Positions 63,979 through 64,000 of a stretch of DNA of 64,000 nt are shown here, piece by piece. The stretch comes from Staphylococcus pragensis (GTDB taxonomy: Bacteria; Bacillota; Bacilli; Staphylococcales; Staphylococcaceae): contig NZ_SRPJ01000008.1 of assembly GCF_004785665.1 (NCBI RefSeq), forward strand, positions 16,963 to 80,962, read 5' to 3'. Position 1 is the first letter of the stretch; every line of letters starts with the position of its first letter. The notes beneath the pieces were generated by a model. That model was not told the DNA's origin. It searched no databases and was given only the letters and a program-made list of their open reading frames with translations. The translations under genes and the position numbers were made by a program.

Positions 63979-64000
63979 CAAGTGAATGATTATACATTCA

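Overview
The window is a low-GC Firmicutes chromosome segment, and its gene content and order point to Staphylococcus. Supporting markers are czrAB, csoR-csoZ, a type II pantothenate kinase, murA plus murZ, a sceD-like secreted protein, and a YidC lipoprotein. From memory the gene order closely follows the S. aureus core chromosome from rodA to the rrn/tRNA cluster beside cdaA-glmM. Between glmS and glmM, where S. aureus carries mannitol genes and fmtB, there is only about 800 bases of RNA leader and repeat. That suggests a non-aureus species; I cannot name it. I see no prophage, insertion sequence, CRISPR array or classical defence island.

Layout. 0-3.4 kb: end of rodA, csoR-csoZ copper pair, cardiolipin synthase, an HD-domain protein. 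3.4-7.5 kb: yidC, then the thiamine operon tenA-thiD-thiM-thiE behind a TPP riboswitch. 7.6-10.1 kb: sceD with a WalR-type box, a second ssb, a YwpF-like gene, a tiny membrane ORF and the first copy of a 211-bp repeat. 10.2-19.3 kb: fabZ, murA, a DUF1146 gene and the nine-gene F1Fo ATP synthase operon. 19.3-29 kb: mnaA, upp, glyA, a DUF436 gene, arginine phosphatase, Sua5, prmC, prfA, tdk, rpmE2, rho. 29-38.8 kb: aldehyde dehydrogenase with an HxlR regulator, murZ, fba, a DUF2529 gene, pyrG with a CTP-sensing attenuator, rpoE, a GNAT protein, coaW. 38.9-47.6 kb: ATP-grasp/M20 pair, luxS, a long inverted repeat, nucleoside catabolism (deoB, pdp, deoC, deoD), and dps with two PerR boxes. 47.8-57.4 kb: a DCC-family protein, a tandem EVE-like/degenerate AAA protein, manA, an NAD(P)-binding protein, czrAB with its operator, a phosphoesterase, a membrane protein, a HAD phosphatase and an orphan ABC ATPase. 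57.5-64 kb: glmS with its ribozyme, another 211-bp repeat, cdaA-cdaR-glmM, and the 3' end of an rrn operon (5S plus six tRNAs).

Themes. Cell-wall precursor supply recurs: glmS, glmM, murA, murZ, mnaA, manA, with cdaA/cdaR linking it to c-di-AMP. So do nucleotide supply and salvage (pyrG, upp, tdk, deo genes) and energy (ATP synthase). RNA-level control is prominent: TPP riboswitch plus terminator, glmS ribozyme, and the pyrG reiterative-transcription attenuator. Protein-operator sites can be read for PerR, CzrA and, tentatively, WalR.

The least explained items are the protein at 48.3-49.7 kb, which joins two EVE-like modules to an McrB-like region that has lost its P-loop; the ATP-grasp/M20 gene pair; the 138-bp inverted repeat near 42.3 kb; and the 211-bp repeats near 10, 47 and 60 kb. 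All function calls come from reading motifs and family resemblance; no database search was run.
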